Shown: positions 17,184-25,873 of the stretch, piece after piece
How positions within the stretch are numbered: the first letter of the stretch is position 1
How the letters are laid out: each line of letters begins with the position of its first letter
Assembly: GCA_024402595.1 (NCBI GenBank)
Contig: JAKSTL010000014.1
Coordinates: 1 to 42,718 of the forward strand
Reading direction: 5' to 3'
Length of the DNA: 42,718 nucleotides
From: Treponema sp.
GTDB taxonomy: Bacteria; Spirochaetota; Spirochaetia; Treponematales; Treponemataceae
Notes under the pieces: generated by a model
Databases searched by the model: none
Told to the model about the DNA's origin: nothing
Seen by the model: only the letters and a program-made list of their open reading frames with translations
Position numbers and translations under genes: made by a program

Positions 17184-17310
17184 AAAAGGGGATGTCCAAA
17201 AAGTTCGCATCATAGCGTCATCCTGAACTAGTTTCAGGATCTCACACTAAATCTAGTGGGATGCTGAATCAAGTTCAGCATGACAAATACTTATTGGACA
17301 GCCCCTTTTT
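17184..17310 (+). terminator. Terminator whose loop contains a dispersed double-hairpin repeat
   Basis: AAAAGGGGATGTCCAA (17184-17199) pairs with TTGGACAGCCCCTTTT (17294-17309) with one mismatch and is followed by a T-run. Its loop holds the repeat copy at 17217-17284. It should terminate transcripts from the gene ending at 17049. The SD of the next lipoprotein gene follows at once. Confidence 0.65.
17217..17284. repeat. Dispersed double-hairpin repeat, copy A (68 nt)
   Basis: The copy is bounded by GTCA and TGAC. It has two hairpins: ATCCTGAA/TTCAGGAT (17220-17227, 17233-17240) and ATGCTGAA/TTCAGCAT (17261-17268, 17274-17281), separated by CTAAATCTAG. Copy B is at 35642-35710. Two base pairs of the first stem differ between copies with both partners changed. 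Confidence 0.8.
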
Positions 17311-17323
17311 ATGGGAGTGAAAA

Positions 17324-17845
17324 TTGAAAAAACTAAGTTTTGATATTGTACTATTTCTATTCTCATCTATTGTTTTTTCTGCCTGTTCTTTTATCACCAA
17401 TGATATTTATGCAACAGTCTATAAGCAAATAGAACAATGGGATAACAGCTACATTTCTTCAATTAAACAAAGTGAATATTCTTCGTACACACTTAAGCAT
17501 ATTCTAATCTCAATTTCCGACAAAAATGACAATCTGTATTTCGAAAGCAGTATTCACACTCAAGATAAAGCCTCGGAAATAAAGACACAATCAAAATGTT
17601 TAATAATTCCACAAGGCTCTACAATTCTAATAAAAGAAGCCGTATTCGATGACATTATTTATCAACCATCAGATATAACCTTATCTATATTTGATGAATC
17701 CAGTCTTATTCAGGAAACAAAAAGTAACACTATGTCTATTTCAGAAAACTTGTTTTTTAACAACAGACAATACTTTCTGAAAATAAATTGTGAAAACAAA
17801 AAAGAACTTAATGAGGTCACAATTCTTATAAAGCCTCAAATGTAA
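17324..17845 (+). CDS. Small lipoprotein, function unknown
   Basis: The start is a TTG at 17324, with GGGAG 6 nt before it. The 173-aa product begins MKKLSFDIVLFLFSSIVFSAC, a lipoprotein signal with Cys21. The mature protein is beta-rich (FESSIHTQDKASEIKTQSKC, VTILIKPQM) and ends like a single small beta sandwich. I recognise no domain. It precedes two larger lipoprotein genes with only 24 nt to the next, so they are probably one operon. It may be a surface or periplasmic partner of the larger proteins. Confidence 0.75.
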   Translation: MKKLSFDIVLFLFSSIVFSACSFITNDIYATVYKQIEQWDNSYISSIKQSEYSSYTLKHILISISDKNDNLYFESSIHTQDKASEIKTQSKCLIIPQGSTILIKEAVFDDIIYQPSDITLSIFDESSLIQETKSNTMSISENLFFNNRQYFLKINCENKKELNEVTILIKPQM

Positions 17846-17869
17846 AACACAAAAAAAGGAGCAGAGTTT

Positions 17870-19816
17870 ATGAAAAATAAAACAAAATACTTAATTATGG
17901 AAGTTATACTATTCCTCTTATTTATGACAGGATGTAATAATCTTTTTAGAACAGATAATTACCAATCCTCAGATACTACCAGAAGTTCTGTTTATATAAG
18001 CATTTTTTACCCAAATAATTCTAATTCCGCAATTCAAGGCAGAGCGGCTCTTCCAGAACTTCCAGATGCTTCTGATATTTCTTATAAAGTAACTGCAACA
18101 AAAGTGGAATCAACTTCATCAGAAAAAATCACTCGGGAAATAACTTCAGACAATAATGTTATTACACTTAACATTGGCGAAGGAATATGGAAAATTGAAG
18201 CTTTTGGTTTTTATCTAAAACAAGAACTAGATACAGAACCTTTCGATGATAAGAATCTTATTTATTATGGCTGCCAGGAGCTTATTATAAGTAGCAGCGG
18301 TAAATACAATATTACAATTCCTGTATTTTATATAGCAAAAGATTCTGGAAAAATCGACTTAAAAATCGAATTAACCGATTCCTGTATTGATTATGTGCAG
18401 ATCGGAGGCTCGGGAACTAATCTTGATGGCAAGTATTATAAAAATCAAGACAATATAATTACAATTAAAAATGATAACATTCCAGCCGGTACCTACAATT
18501 GTGTATTTACTTTTTTTCAGGAAAACAATCTTTCACATCCAGAAAATCATAATCTTAATTCTTCTCAATTATTGTCAATTGTTGAAAAAATAAATATTCG
18601 AAAAAATCTTACCACCAATTCGTGGATGAAATCAGGTAACACCATATATTTTTCTACCGACGAAGTTACAAATGAAAATCGTTTTGTTTTGTCTAAATCT
18701 ATTATTACCAATATCGTTAACAATTCCGTCTATGTAAGTTACAAAAATCAAGATTCACTGCTCCCAGATATTACAATCAATGATAATTCTATTAAAAATG
18801 GAACTTGGGCTAATCCATTTAATTCATTACAAGAAGCTTTCAATAAAGTCATAGCATTAAACAATAACAATGGTGAAAATAACAATACAACATATTTAAT
18901 TTATATAGATGGAAAAGTTTCAGCCAACGATATTCATTTCTTTTCGCAGAATAAAATACAGATAGAATTGCTTCCATACACGGACTCTTCTGGAAACACC
19001 ACCGCTCTACTGGAATATAATTTTTCTGAAGAAAATCTTCCCACCGATGAAAATATTCTTTTATCAATAAATAAAAATGTACATCTCATTATAAGAGACC
19101 TGCAAATTACTGGTGGAAATATTTATCTGGAAAATAATCAAAACTGTGTATTATATGGCGAACCAAAACTGACAAACGGTAATTTTATCCTCGACGACAC
19201 TTCAATCCTCAGATTAAATCATATACAGATTTCTTCGGATATTATTGGTATCATCCAGCATAAAAATCCAGAAAAAAACAGGCTGGTTTTACAGGGAATA
19301 GATCAATTTGAACCATCTACCGCCATTATAAATCGCTTTTTGTTACATAATGAAGGTTATTATCTTGATTTTAACCATGAAAATAAAACCGGAATAATTA
19401 CACCTTCTACCATCAGATTAAAACTTCCACAAAAAGAGCAATTTCTTGTTAATGCATCCATTCATAATCAAAAAGGTGATGAACTCCAATTTAACTCTGA
19501 TAACATGCTGATTATCCCCTCAAAAGATTTGCAAACTCCAGATTCTCAATTAACCTTTACATTTTCAATTACAAATCCACTGAACAATGATAGTAAAATC
19601 AAAGCAGAAGACATTAACCTTACTTTTTTTGTAGATTCATCAGAATTATCAATTCCAGACCGTATTATTCAAAACCAAGAAAATATAAATGATGATTTTC
19701 AAAAAGAAATAACTCTTCCTTGTACATACATTTATCCAGGCAATTATATGTTAATAGTCAGATACTATAGCAATGGACTTAATTATGATGAAAAATATTT
19801 CTTAAACTTTTTGTAA
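17870..19816 (+). CDS. Large surface lipoprotein, paralogue of the next gene (beta-helix-like)
   Basis: This 648-aa lipoprotein has the signal MKNKTKYLIMEVILFLLFMTGC (Cys22). The start has AAAGGAG 8 nt upstream. Domains in order are an N-terminal region (about 35-160) with LNIGEGIWKIEAFGF, a middle beta domain with IPAGTYNCVFTFF near residue 205, and a module starting NGTWANPFNSLQEAF near 310 with YLIYIDGKVS. That module opens a parallel beta-helix-like stretch (about 310-500: LLSINKNVHLIIRDLQITGG, IYLENNQNCVLYGEPKLTNG). A C-terminal beta sandwich follows. The same landmarks recur in order in the gene at 19866. The protein lacks the GGG[I/L] repeats of its paralogue. It is rich in Asn, with AT-rich codons. 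A role in adhesion or polysaccharide binding is inferred. Confidence 0.8.
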   Translation: MKNKTKYLIMEVILFLLFMTGCNNLFRTDNYQSSDTTRSSVYISIFYPNNSNSAIQGRAALPELPDASDISYKVTATKVESTSSEKITREITSDNNVITLNIGEGIWKIEAFGFYLKQELDTEPFDDKNLIYYGCQELIISSSGKYNITIPVFYIAKDSGKIDLKIELTDSCIDYVQIGGSGTNLDGKYYKNQDNIITIKNDNIPAGTYNCVFTFFQENNLSHPENHNLNSSQLLSIVEKINIRKNLTTNSWMKSGNTIYFSTDEVTNENRFVLSKSIITNIVNNSVYVSYKNQDSLLPDITINDNSIKNGTWANPFNSLQEAFNKVIALNNNNGENNNTTYLIYIDGKVSANDIHFFSQNKIQIELLPYTDSSGNTTALLEYNFSEENLPTDENILLSINKNVHLIIRDLQITGGNIYLENNQNCVLYGEPKLTNGNFILDDTSILRLNHIQISSDIIGIIQHKNPEKNRLVLQGIDQFEPSTAIINRFLLHNEGYYLDFNHENKTGIITPSTIRLKLPQKEQFLVNASIHNQKGDELQFNSDNMLIIPSKDLQTPDSQLTFTFSITNPLNNDSKIKAEDINLTFFVDSSELSIPDRIIQNQENINDDFQKEITLPCTYIYPGNYMLIVRYYSNGLNYDEKYFLNFL

Positions 19817-19865
19817 GATGTAATTTCACTTCATATTCGTTTTATAACAGAACAGGAATACAATT

Positions 19866-22145
19866 ATGAAAAAACTAAAATGCAAACAAATAATAAAAGC
19901 TCTTTTTCTCTCAATAATTTATTCTCTTTTTTCATGCATTTTGAATAACCCCTTAGAATTACATCAAGGAAACACAAAATCGGAGGTAAATCAAGATTAT
20001 TGCTATATTTCTTTGTCTTTAGAAAATAAACTTGATGAAGCAACCAATATTTCATCTTTTTCTCCTTCTATTATGAACAATGACTACTCTCGCTGTGCTT
20101 TACCAGATGCAAATTATTTCTCGACCGATAATATTGAATGGATATTTCATCTTAATAGGATAGAAACAGATTTTCTTAAAATTGATTTTGAAAGTTTTAT
20201 TTCTCAATCCCAGGAAGACTGTTTTAGTGAACAAGAATTACGCATTAATGAAACAAAAATCATTCACTCTACCGATTTACAGAAAATAGAAAATGAATAT
20301 TTACTGCCTATAGGCGAAGGGCTCTGGCAAATAAAGGCAAATGGTTACAGTTCTGGACAGGAAATCTTCTACGGAAAACAGTTTTTTTTGATTAACCGAA
20401 AATTAGAAGAAAATCCCGAAAGACAATATCAAAAAAATAATCCTTTTCATAAAACTATTCCTGTTTTTCTTATAAAAAGTCGAGGTTATGGCGGTATAGA
20501 CTTATCAATTTCCACAAAAGATTCATTTATTCAAAAAATCAAAGTTCTTAATACAGGAACAATTCTTGATAACGAATATTTTCCGGACGAAATGGGAAAC
20601 ATCCGTATCTTTTATGACAATTCAAAAATACCCGCGGGAGATTACAAATGTGTTTTTCATTTCTATTTCAATGATACTGTCAGTTTTTCCATCAATGAAA
20701 TAATTCAAATAAGACAAAACTGTTGCACTAACACTTGGTCAGATGATTTTTATGCAAATCTTAGCGAGGAAAAAATAAAAAATATAAAAAGAACAACTTT
20801 TTATGTGAAAGGCAGTAATAGCATTATTCCGGAAATCAATCACAATCTATCACAAGATGGAAGCTGGCTATCACCCTTTACTTCTATTCAAAGTGCTATT
20901 GATACCATAAAAACTCAAAATGATTCAAAATCTATTTATCGGATTTATATTGACGGCAACATAACTCCTTCATTCTCAGAAGAATATCTTTTTGAAAATA
21001 ATTCCTCACTTATTACAATTGATTCCGACCAGCCTCTATTTATTGAAATATGCGGATATTCACGAAATGTAGTTATAAATGCTAACAGAAATAATGAAAG
21101 TTCAAGCAAGGGAAGAGTTCTTACATTAAAAAATCAGACTTTTCTACGCTTGCGAAATATTACAATCTGCGGAGGATATTCTCTTTTAGAAGGTGGTGGT
21201 ATTTATATAGACTGTACAAATTATAATCCCAACAATATTTCTACTCTTTATTGGTCACAAGAAACGAAAAATCTAATCCAGTATAATCTGCAGATTTTAG
21301 AGAACTGTTCTATTTGCAATAATTACAGTGAAAAAAATGGAGGTGGTATTTACATAAAAGAAGGTGCTATCTATTCTGAAAATCAGATGTCAATTTGTAA
21401 TAATAACGCAAAAGGTTCTGGTGGAGGAATTGCAGCTGATAATAGTGCTAAAAACAAAATATTTTGTACAATCAATCAATGTGCCATTGAAAATAATGGT
21501 TCAAAAAGCTCTGGTGGTGGTTTATATCTTGATTATGCACTTTTCGACATTCAAGATTCAATCATTTCAAACAATTATTCAAACCAAGGAGGTGGAATTA
21601 CAGTTGGCGTAAACTGCAGTTTATTTTTGAAAAATTGCCAGATAAAAGAAAATAAAGCCATAAGTAAAACTGGAACAGGAGGTGGAGGACTTTTTTCAAG
21701 AGGAAGCGGAAGTAAAATCTATTTTCAGGAAGGAACTATCATAACACATAATCTATCTTTTTCTCAAAAGAATGAAGGTGGTGGCATTGTAAATACGGCA
21801 TCCTCACTTTATTTTTATGATAAGGTTACTATTGAAAATAATTTTTATATTTACAACAAAGATTATTCGGTTGTAGAAAATTATGACTACATTTCTGATA
21901 TTCCTGAAAGCTGTATACGAGAAGTTAGTAATCTTTTTACAAAACAAGACATTCACATAAGCGAACCACTTCAAAATACAAAAGTAGGTATTACTTGCAT
22001 TGATTCTATAGAACCTTATATTTTTACAAAAGATTTTAATACTCATAATCCTTCTGATAATATTTTAAGTTTTTTCATACCAGACAAGGAGTGCATAGTT
22101 TTAAGCAATCAAAATGGGAATTATATTCTGCAAAGTTTACATTAA
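19866..22145 (+). CDS. Large surface lipoprotein with Pmp-like GGG[I/L] beta-helix repeats
   Basis: The 759-aa lipoprotein has a signal ending SLFSC (Cys24). Its N-terminal half follows its upstream neighbour landmark by landmark: LPIGEGLWQIKANGY, IPAGDYKCVFHFY, GSWLSPFTSIQSAI, YRIYIDGNIT. From about residue 400 to 660 it has a right-handed beta-helix with seven GGG[I/L] turns (EGGGIYI, NGGGIYI, SGGGIAA, SGGGLYL, QGGGITV, GGGGLFS, EGGGIVN). These are spaced by Asn-rich NN.S. segments such as SICNNYSEK. This motif style is like chlamydial polymorphic outer membrane proteins and many gut-bacterial adhesins. There is no C-terminal autotransporter barrel, so lipid anchoring is the likely attachment. 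It is the last gene of the lipoprotein operon, 49 nt after its paralogue. Confidence 0.85.
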   Translation: MKKLKCKQIIKALFLSIIYSLFSCILNNPLELHQGNTKSEVNQDYCYISLSLENKLDEATNISSFSPSIMNNDYSRCALPDANYFSTDNIEWIFHLNRIETDFLKIDFESFISQSQEDCFSEQELRINETKIIHSTDLQKIENEYLLPIGEGLWQIKANGYSSGQEIFYGKQFFLINRKLEENPERQYQKNNPFHKTIPVFLIKSRGYGGIDLSISTKDSFIQKIKVLNTGTILDNEYFPDEMGNIRIFYDNSKIPAGDYKCVFHFYFNDTVSFSINEIIQIRQNCCTNTWSDDFYANLSEEKIKNIKRTTFYVKGSNSIIPEINHNLSQDGSWLSPFTSIQSAIDTIKTQNDSKSIYRIYIDGNITPSFSEEYLFENNSSLITIDSDQPLFIEICGYSRNVVINANRNNESSSKGRVLTLKNQTFLRLRNITICGGYSLLEGGGIYIDCTNYNPNNISTLYWSQETKNLIQYNLQILENCSICNNYSEKNGGGIYIKEGAIYSENQMSICNNNAKGSGGGIAADNSAKNKIFCTINQCAIENNGSKSSGGGLYLDYALFDIQDSIISNNYSNQGGGITVGVNCSLFLKNCQIKENKAISKTGTGGGGLFSRGSGSKIYFQEGTIITHNLSFSQKNEGGGIVNTASSLYFYDKVTIENNFYIYNKDYSVVENYDYISDIPESCIREVSNLFTKQDIHISEPLQNTKVGITCIDSIEPYIFTKDFNTHNPSDNILSFFIPDKECIVLSNQNGNYILQSLH

Positions 22146-22477
22146 GGTGATTATCAAATCTTTTCACCGATAATATAAACCTTTTGGGAATCAGATTTTT
22201 CATTTTTTATATGAGACTTGCCACAGGTTAAATTCTTTCTTATATTTATTATAAGGGGTAAACAGAAACGCCGAAAATGTACTTATACTAATCAGTAAGT
22301 TCACTTGGTTAAGAAACAACAACTTTTTACTATTTATACCATAACATCGGATAAAATGATAAAAATGTTCCAATCACCAAACATTTATTGAACATCCCAA
22401 AAGTACAGAGCAACTCACGGGGAAAAATCCTCATTGGGTAAACTTTTCTGCCTTTTTAATTCACAGGAGGTTTAAAC
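22146..22477. other. Intergenic region before the M18 aminopeptidase (332 nt)
   Basis: No gene is supported. It contains a short hairpin right after the lipoprotein stop (GGTGA at 22146-22150 with TCACC at 22164-22168) and the TTATTGAACA-type hairpin at 22365-22395. The last 15 nt hold the strong AGGAGG site of the aminopeptidase. I see no clear promoter. Confidence 0.5.
22365..22395. repeat. Hairpin of the TTATTGRACA family
   Basis: ATGTTC-CAAT (22365-22374) pairs with ATTG-AACAT (22387-22395), with one bulged C. It contains TTATTGAACA at 22385-22394, as in the elements at 55, 12669, 12726 and 17291. Confidence 0.5.
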
Positions 22478-23842
22478 TTGAACGAAGAATTATTGGAAAA
22501 TTATAAGGTCTTTCTTGATAATGGAAAAACTGAACGAGAATGTGTGGAACAGATTATTATAGCTGCAGAAAAATCTGGCTATAAAAACATAAAGTCTCTT
22601 GGAGACAAAAAATTAAAAGCTGGCGATAAGGTTTATATAACAAAAATGAATAAAGCTATTGCCTTATTCCAGATTGGAAAAGAATCATTGGATAATGGAA
22701 TCAATATTTTAGGAGCCCACATTGACTCTCCACGACTTGATGCCAAACAAAATCCAATTTATGAAAAAGAAAATATTACTTACTTAAACACACACTATTA
22801 TGGAGGAATAAAAAAATATCAGTGGACAACACTCCCTCTCGCTATCCATGGTGTTGTTTGCAAAAAAGACGGTTCCACAATAAATGTTGTAATTGGTGAA
22901 TCAGACGACGATCCTGTTTTCTGTATTTCCGATATTCTTCCTCACCTTGCACAGGAACAAATGAAAGGTAAAGCTTCTGAGTTTATAAGTGGTGAAGATT
23001 TGGATTTGATTGTAGGAAGTTACGCAATTGCTAACAAAGATAAAGATTCAAACAAAGAAACAAAAGAAAAGAAAAATAAAGAAAAATCTAAATCTCTTGT
23101 TATTAATATTCTGAAAAACAAATACAATATTGAAGAATCTGATTTTAATTCTGCGGAATTGGAAATCGTTCCAGCTGGTAAAGCTCGGGATCTGGGTTTG
23201 GATCGTTCTCTTATTTTAGCTTATGGACAGGATGATCGTTCTTGTGCCTTTGCATCCTTAGAGGCTATGCTGGCTGTTGAAAATGCGAATAAAACAACTT
23301 GCTGTTTATGTGTAGATAAAGAAGAAATTGGTAGCGTTGGAGCCACAGGTATGGCATCAAATCTTTTTGAAAATATGATTGCTGAACTGGTTGAAAAAAC
23401 AAGCCCCGTTTATTCAGAATTGACCGTACGCCGTTGTCTTGCAAACAGTAATATGTTGTCTTCAGATGTAAATGCCGCTTTTGATCCGTTAAACGCCAAT
23501 TTATACGATAAAGAAAACGCCTCTTTATTGGGCGCAGGAATAACTTTTCAGAAATATACTGGGGCTCGTGGAAAATCCGGGGCAAGTGATGCAAATCCAG
23601 AGTTCATAGCACAAATACGAGCTGCCATGGACGAATCAAAAGTTTGTTACCAAATGGCGGAATTAGGAAAAGTTGATCAGGGTGGTGGTGGAACTATTGC
23701 TTATCATGCTGCAAAATATGGTATGAATGTTCTTGATGCTGGAATTGCAGTTTTGAGTATGCACGCACCTTGGGAAATTACAAGCAAAGAAGATATTTCT
23801 CAACTTTATGAAGGTTATAAAGCTTTTCTTTTGATAAAGTAA
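22478..23842 (+). CDS. apeA: M18 family aminopeptidase (type 1)
   Basis: This 454-aa cytoplasmic zinc aminopeptidase removes N-terminal residues from peptides (acidic or neutral residues in characterised relatives). It carries the M18 landmarks: GAHIDSPRLDAK (metal-binding HxD), HYYGGIKKYQW, GQDDRSCAFASLEAML, DKEEIGSVGATG (catalytic Glu and metal Glu), and GKSGASDANPEF. A hydrophilic insert (about residues 186-205, KDSNKETKEKKNKEKSK) is lysine-rich. The start is a TTG with AGGAGG 8 nt upstream. Its length fits the apeA type (about 450-460 aa). It stands alone, followed by a terminator. Confidence 0.93.
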   Translation: MNEELLENYKVFLDNGKTERECVEQIIIAAEKSGYKNIKSLGDKKLKAGDKVYITKMNKAIALFQIGKESLDNGINILGAHIDSPRLDAKQNPIYEKENITYLNTHYYGGIKKYQWTTLPLAIHGVVCKKDGSTINVVIGESDDDPVFCISDILPHLAQEQMKGKASEFISGEDLDLIVGSYAIANKDKDSNKETKEKKNKEKSKSLVINILKNKYNIEESDFNSAELEIVPAGKARDLGLDRSLILAYGQDDRSCAFASLEAMLAVENANKTTCCLCVDKEEIGSVGATGMASNLFENMIAELVEKTSPVYSELTVRRCLANSNMLSSDVNAAFDPLNANLYDKENASLLGAGITFQKYTGARGKSGASDANPEFIAQIRAAMDESKVCYQMAELGKVDQGGGGTIAYHAAKYGMNVLDAGIAVLSMHAPWEITSKEDISQLYEGYKAFLLIK

Positions 23843-23872
23843 TTTCCTAAAATTAAGAGGAATCATAAAATA

Positions 23873-23939
23873 AAAAAACGGGAATATCTAAGAGTAAATC
23901 AATTGATTTATCAAAACTTCCTAGATAATCCCGTTTTTT
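23873..23939. terminator. Bidirectional terminator between apeA and parB
   Basis: AAAAAACGGGAATATCTA (23873-23890) pairs with TAGATAATCCCGTTTTTT (23922-23939) with one mismatch. It ends in a T6 run in either direction, as expected between convergent genes. Confidence 0.88.
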
Positions 23940-24017
23940 AGTCAAAACTCAGTTTAAAAATATAATCAAAATGTTATCAATTTTTGAATCACATTGATTC
24001 ATTTTATTTATTTTGTG

Positions 24018-24989
24018 TTATCTGTGTAATAAAAGCTCATAGATTCTGTCAAAATCTTCTTTTGAAGTAAAACTAATCTCTATTGCACCTTTCGAAGTAT
24101 TTCCTTTCAAGGCAACATCCCGAACTCCAAAAAGATTTTTTAATTCTTGCTCAAAAAGAGCTACATCAGGATCTTTTTTTTCAGAATCTTTCTTCTTTTT
24201 CTTAGAAACCGCTCTTACTCCTGCATTATATGCTTCTGCCAAAGCTTCGGCTTCATGAACAGAACACCCAGTAGATATAATTTTTCCAAAAAGGATTCTC
24301 ATATCTGCATCATTTTTTACCATTAACAAGGCTCGTGCATGTCCCGCTGAAATCTGTCCAGTAACAAGTGCTTGCTGAATATCTTCTGGTAATTTCAAAA
24401 GTCGGATTGCATTTGCTACGGTTGAACGATTTTTTCCAACCTTTTTTGCAACCTCATCCTGACTCAGTTCACCCATTTGAATCAAATTATAATAAGCGGT
24501 TGCTTCTTCGATTGGATTTAGTTCGGCTCGTTGAATATTTTCTATCAATGCCATTTCCAATTTTTGCTGCTCATCAAACTTACGCAACTGAACAGGAACC
24601 TTTTTTAAACCAGCCATTTTTGAAGCTCTGGTTCGTCTTTCGCCAGCAATAATATAAAACTCTGTGGAAGAACCATCAGAATCTGAAGCTTTTTCAACCT
24701 CTTCAATTATAATTGGCTGTAAAATACCATTCTCTTTTATAGATTCGGCCAATTCTTCCAATTTTTTTTGATCAAACTCAATTCGAGGCTGTTTTGGATT
24801 TGGTTTTAATAAATCAACATCGACCCAAAGCCCACCATTTTCATCAATCTCAATACAGGCAGGAACTTTATTATTGCGTTTAATTGTAATTGTATGAAGC
24901 CCACCAGTAGATACAGCAACCTCTTCAGATGCAGCTGGATTTTCAGAAAGCAGTGCTCCTAAACCTTTGCCTAAACCGCCTCTAGCCAC
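24018..24989 (-). CDS. parB: Chromosome-partitioning protein ParB (CTP-dependent clamp)
   Basis: The 323-aa ParB/Spo0J protein loads on parS sites and helps segregate the origin. The N-terminus (GGLGKGLGALLSE) is the ParA-stimulating segment. The CTP-binding domain has PKQPRIEF, NGILQPI and AGERRTRASKMAGL. ENIQRAELNPIEEA and the HTH (LSQDEVAKKVGKNRSTVANA) follow. The C-terminal dimer domain is at about 270-323. The start is GTG at 24987-24989, overlapping the parA stop by 8 nt, so translation is coupled. A Lys-rich linker (SKKKKKDSEKK) lies at about 251-265. I saw no consensus parS site in the window. Confidence 0.96.
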   Translation of the reverse strand: MARGGLGKGLGALLSENPAASEEVAVSTGGLHTITIKRNNKVPACIEIDENGGLWVDVDLLKPNPKQPRIEFDQKKLEELAESIKENGILQPIIIEEVEKASDSDGSSTEFYIIAGERRTRASKMAGLKKVPVQLRKFDEQQKLEMALIENIQRAELNPIEEATAYYNLIQMGELSQDEVAKKVGKNRSTVANAIRLLKLPEDIQQALVTGQISAGHARALLMVKNDADMRILFGKIISTGCSVHEAEALAEAYNAGVRAVSKKKKKDSEKKDPDVALFEQELKNLFGVRDVALKGNTSKGAIEISFTSKEDFDRIYELLLHR

Positions 24990-25737
24990 GTCTCATTACC
25001 TCTTCTGCTAATTTTTCGTAACTCTTTGCACCTACACAATTTGGATCATATTTACAAATAGGTAAACCATGAGATGGTGCTTCTGACAATCTAACATTTC
25101 GTGGAATAATTGTATTAAATACAACATCCTTAAAATAGGATTTTACCTGTAAGACTACATCTTGAGCCAAGCGTGTTCTTGAATCATACATGGTAAAGAA
25201 AATACCTCCGATTTTTAAATCTGGGTTAATTTCTTTTTGAACCTTTTTAACAGTCTGCAAAAGCAAAGTAATTCCTTCAAGAGCAAAATACTCACACTGC
25301 ATTGGAACAAGAACCGTATCCGCTGCGGCAAGACCATTCAATGTTAAAATTCCCAATGAAGGAGGACAGTCAATTAAAATATAATCATAATAAGCTCTGA
25401 AAGGTGCCAATGCTTCTTTCAAATAGTATTCACGATTTTCCTGATCAACCAACTCAATAGCGGCACCAGACAAATCAATAGAAGCACTAATAGCGTCAAG
25501 ATTTGGAACTTGAGTATGCTTTATAACTTCCTCGGAAGGAACAGTTCCAGCAAGCAATTCATAAACAGTTGGTTTATCTTTTGTTACTCCAACTCCACTC
25601 GACATATTTCCCTGAGAGTCAAAATCAACAAGAAGAACTCTTCTACCAGCTAAAGCAATATATGCTCCAATATTAATTGCAGAAGTAGTTTTGCCAACCC
25701 CACCCTTCTGATTTACAAATACAATGCATTTTCCCAT
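24982..25737 (-). CDS. parA: Chromosome-partitioning ATPase ParA (Soj)
   Basis: The 251-aa ParA/MinD-superfamily ATPase drives origin segregation together with ParB. It has the deviant Walker A KGGVGKTTSAIN at residues 11-22, the segment LLVDFDSQGNMSSG, Walker B YDYILIDCPPSLGIL, and EAPSHGLPICKYDP near the end. Length matches chromosomal Soj proteins (about 250-260 aa). It is the first gene of the parAB operon and overlaps parB by 8 nt. It is divergent from the methyltransferase gene. rsmG is nearby at 29236, which echoes the usual gidB-parA-parB neighbourhood although other genes have moved in between. Confidence 0.96.
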   Translation of the reverse strand: MGKCIVFVNQKGGVGKTTSAINIGAYIALAGRRVLLVDFDSQGNMSSGVGVTKDKPTVYELLAGTVPSEEVIKHTQVPNLDAISASIDLSGAAIELVDQENREYYLKEALAPFRAYYDYILIDCPPSLGILTLNGLAAADTVLVPMQCEYFALEGITLLLQTVKKVQKEINPDLKIGGIFFTMYDSRTRLAQDVVLQVKSYFKDVVFNTIIPRNVRLSEAPSHGLPICKYDPNCVGAKSYEKLAEEVMRRG

Positions 25738-25873
25738 AACTTAAAGTATATCAGTTTTAAAAAAAAGTGTATACTAAATAAATAACAGGTCCAAGGCATT
25801 ATAATAAAAAACTTCTGAGATTTTCAGGTTTTACTTTATCCTTTTGCTTTGCAACTATGTTTTAGAGGAAATG

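Noticed and set aside
17870..22145. Autotransporter (type V secretion) adhesin
   Set aside because: Although the GGG[I/L] repeats resemble Pmp passenger domains, both proteins have lipoboxes and lack a C-terminal barrel.
24018..25737. parS sites near parAB
   Set aside because: I found nothing close to the TGTTTCACGTGAAACA consensus by eye. A motif scan of the whole genome would be needed.
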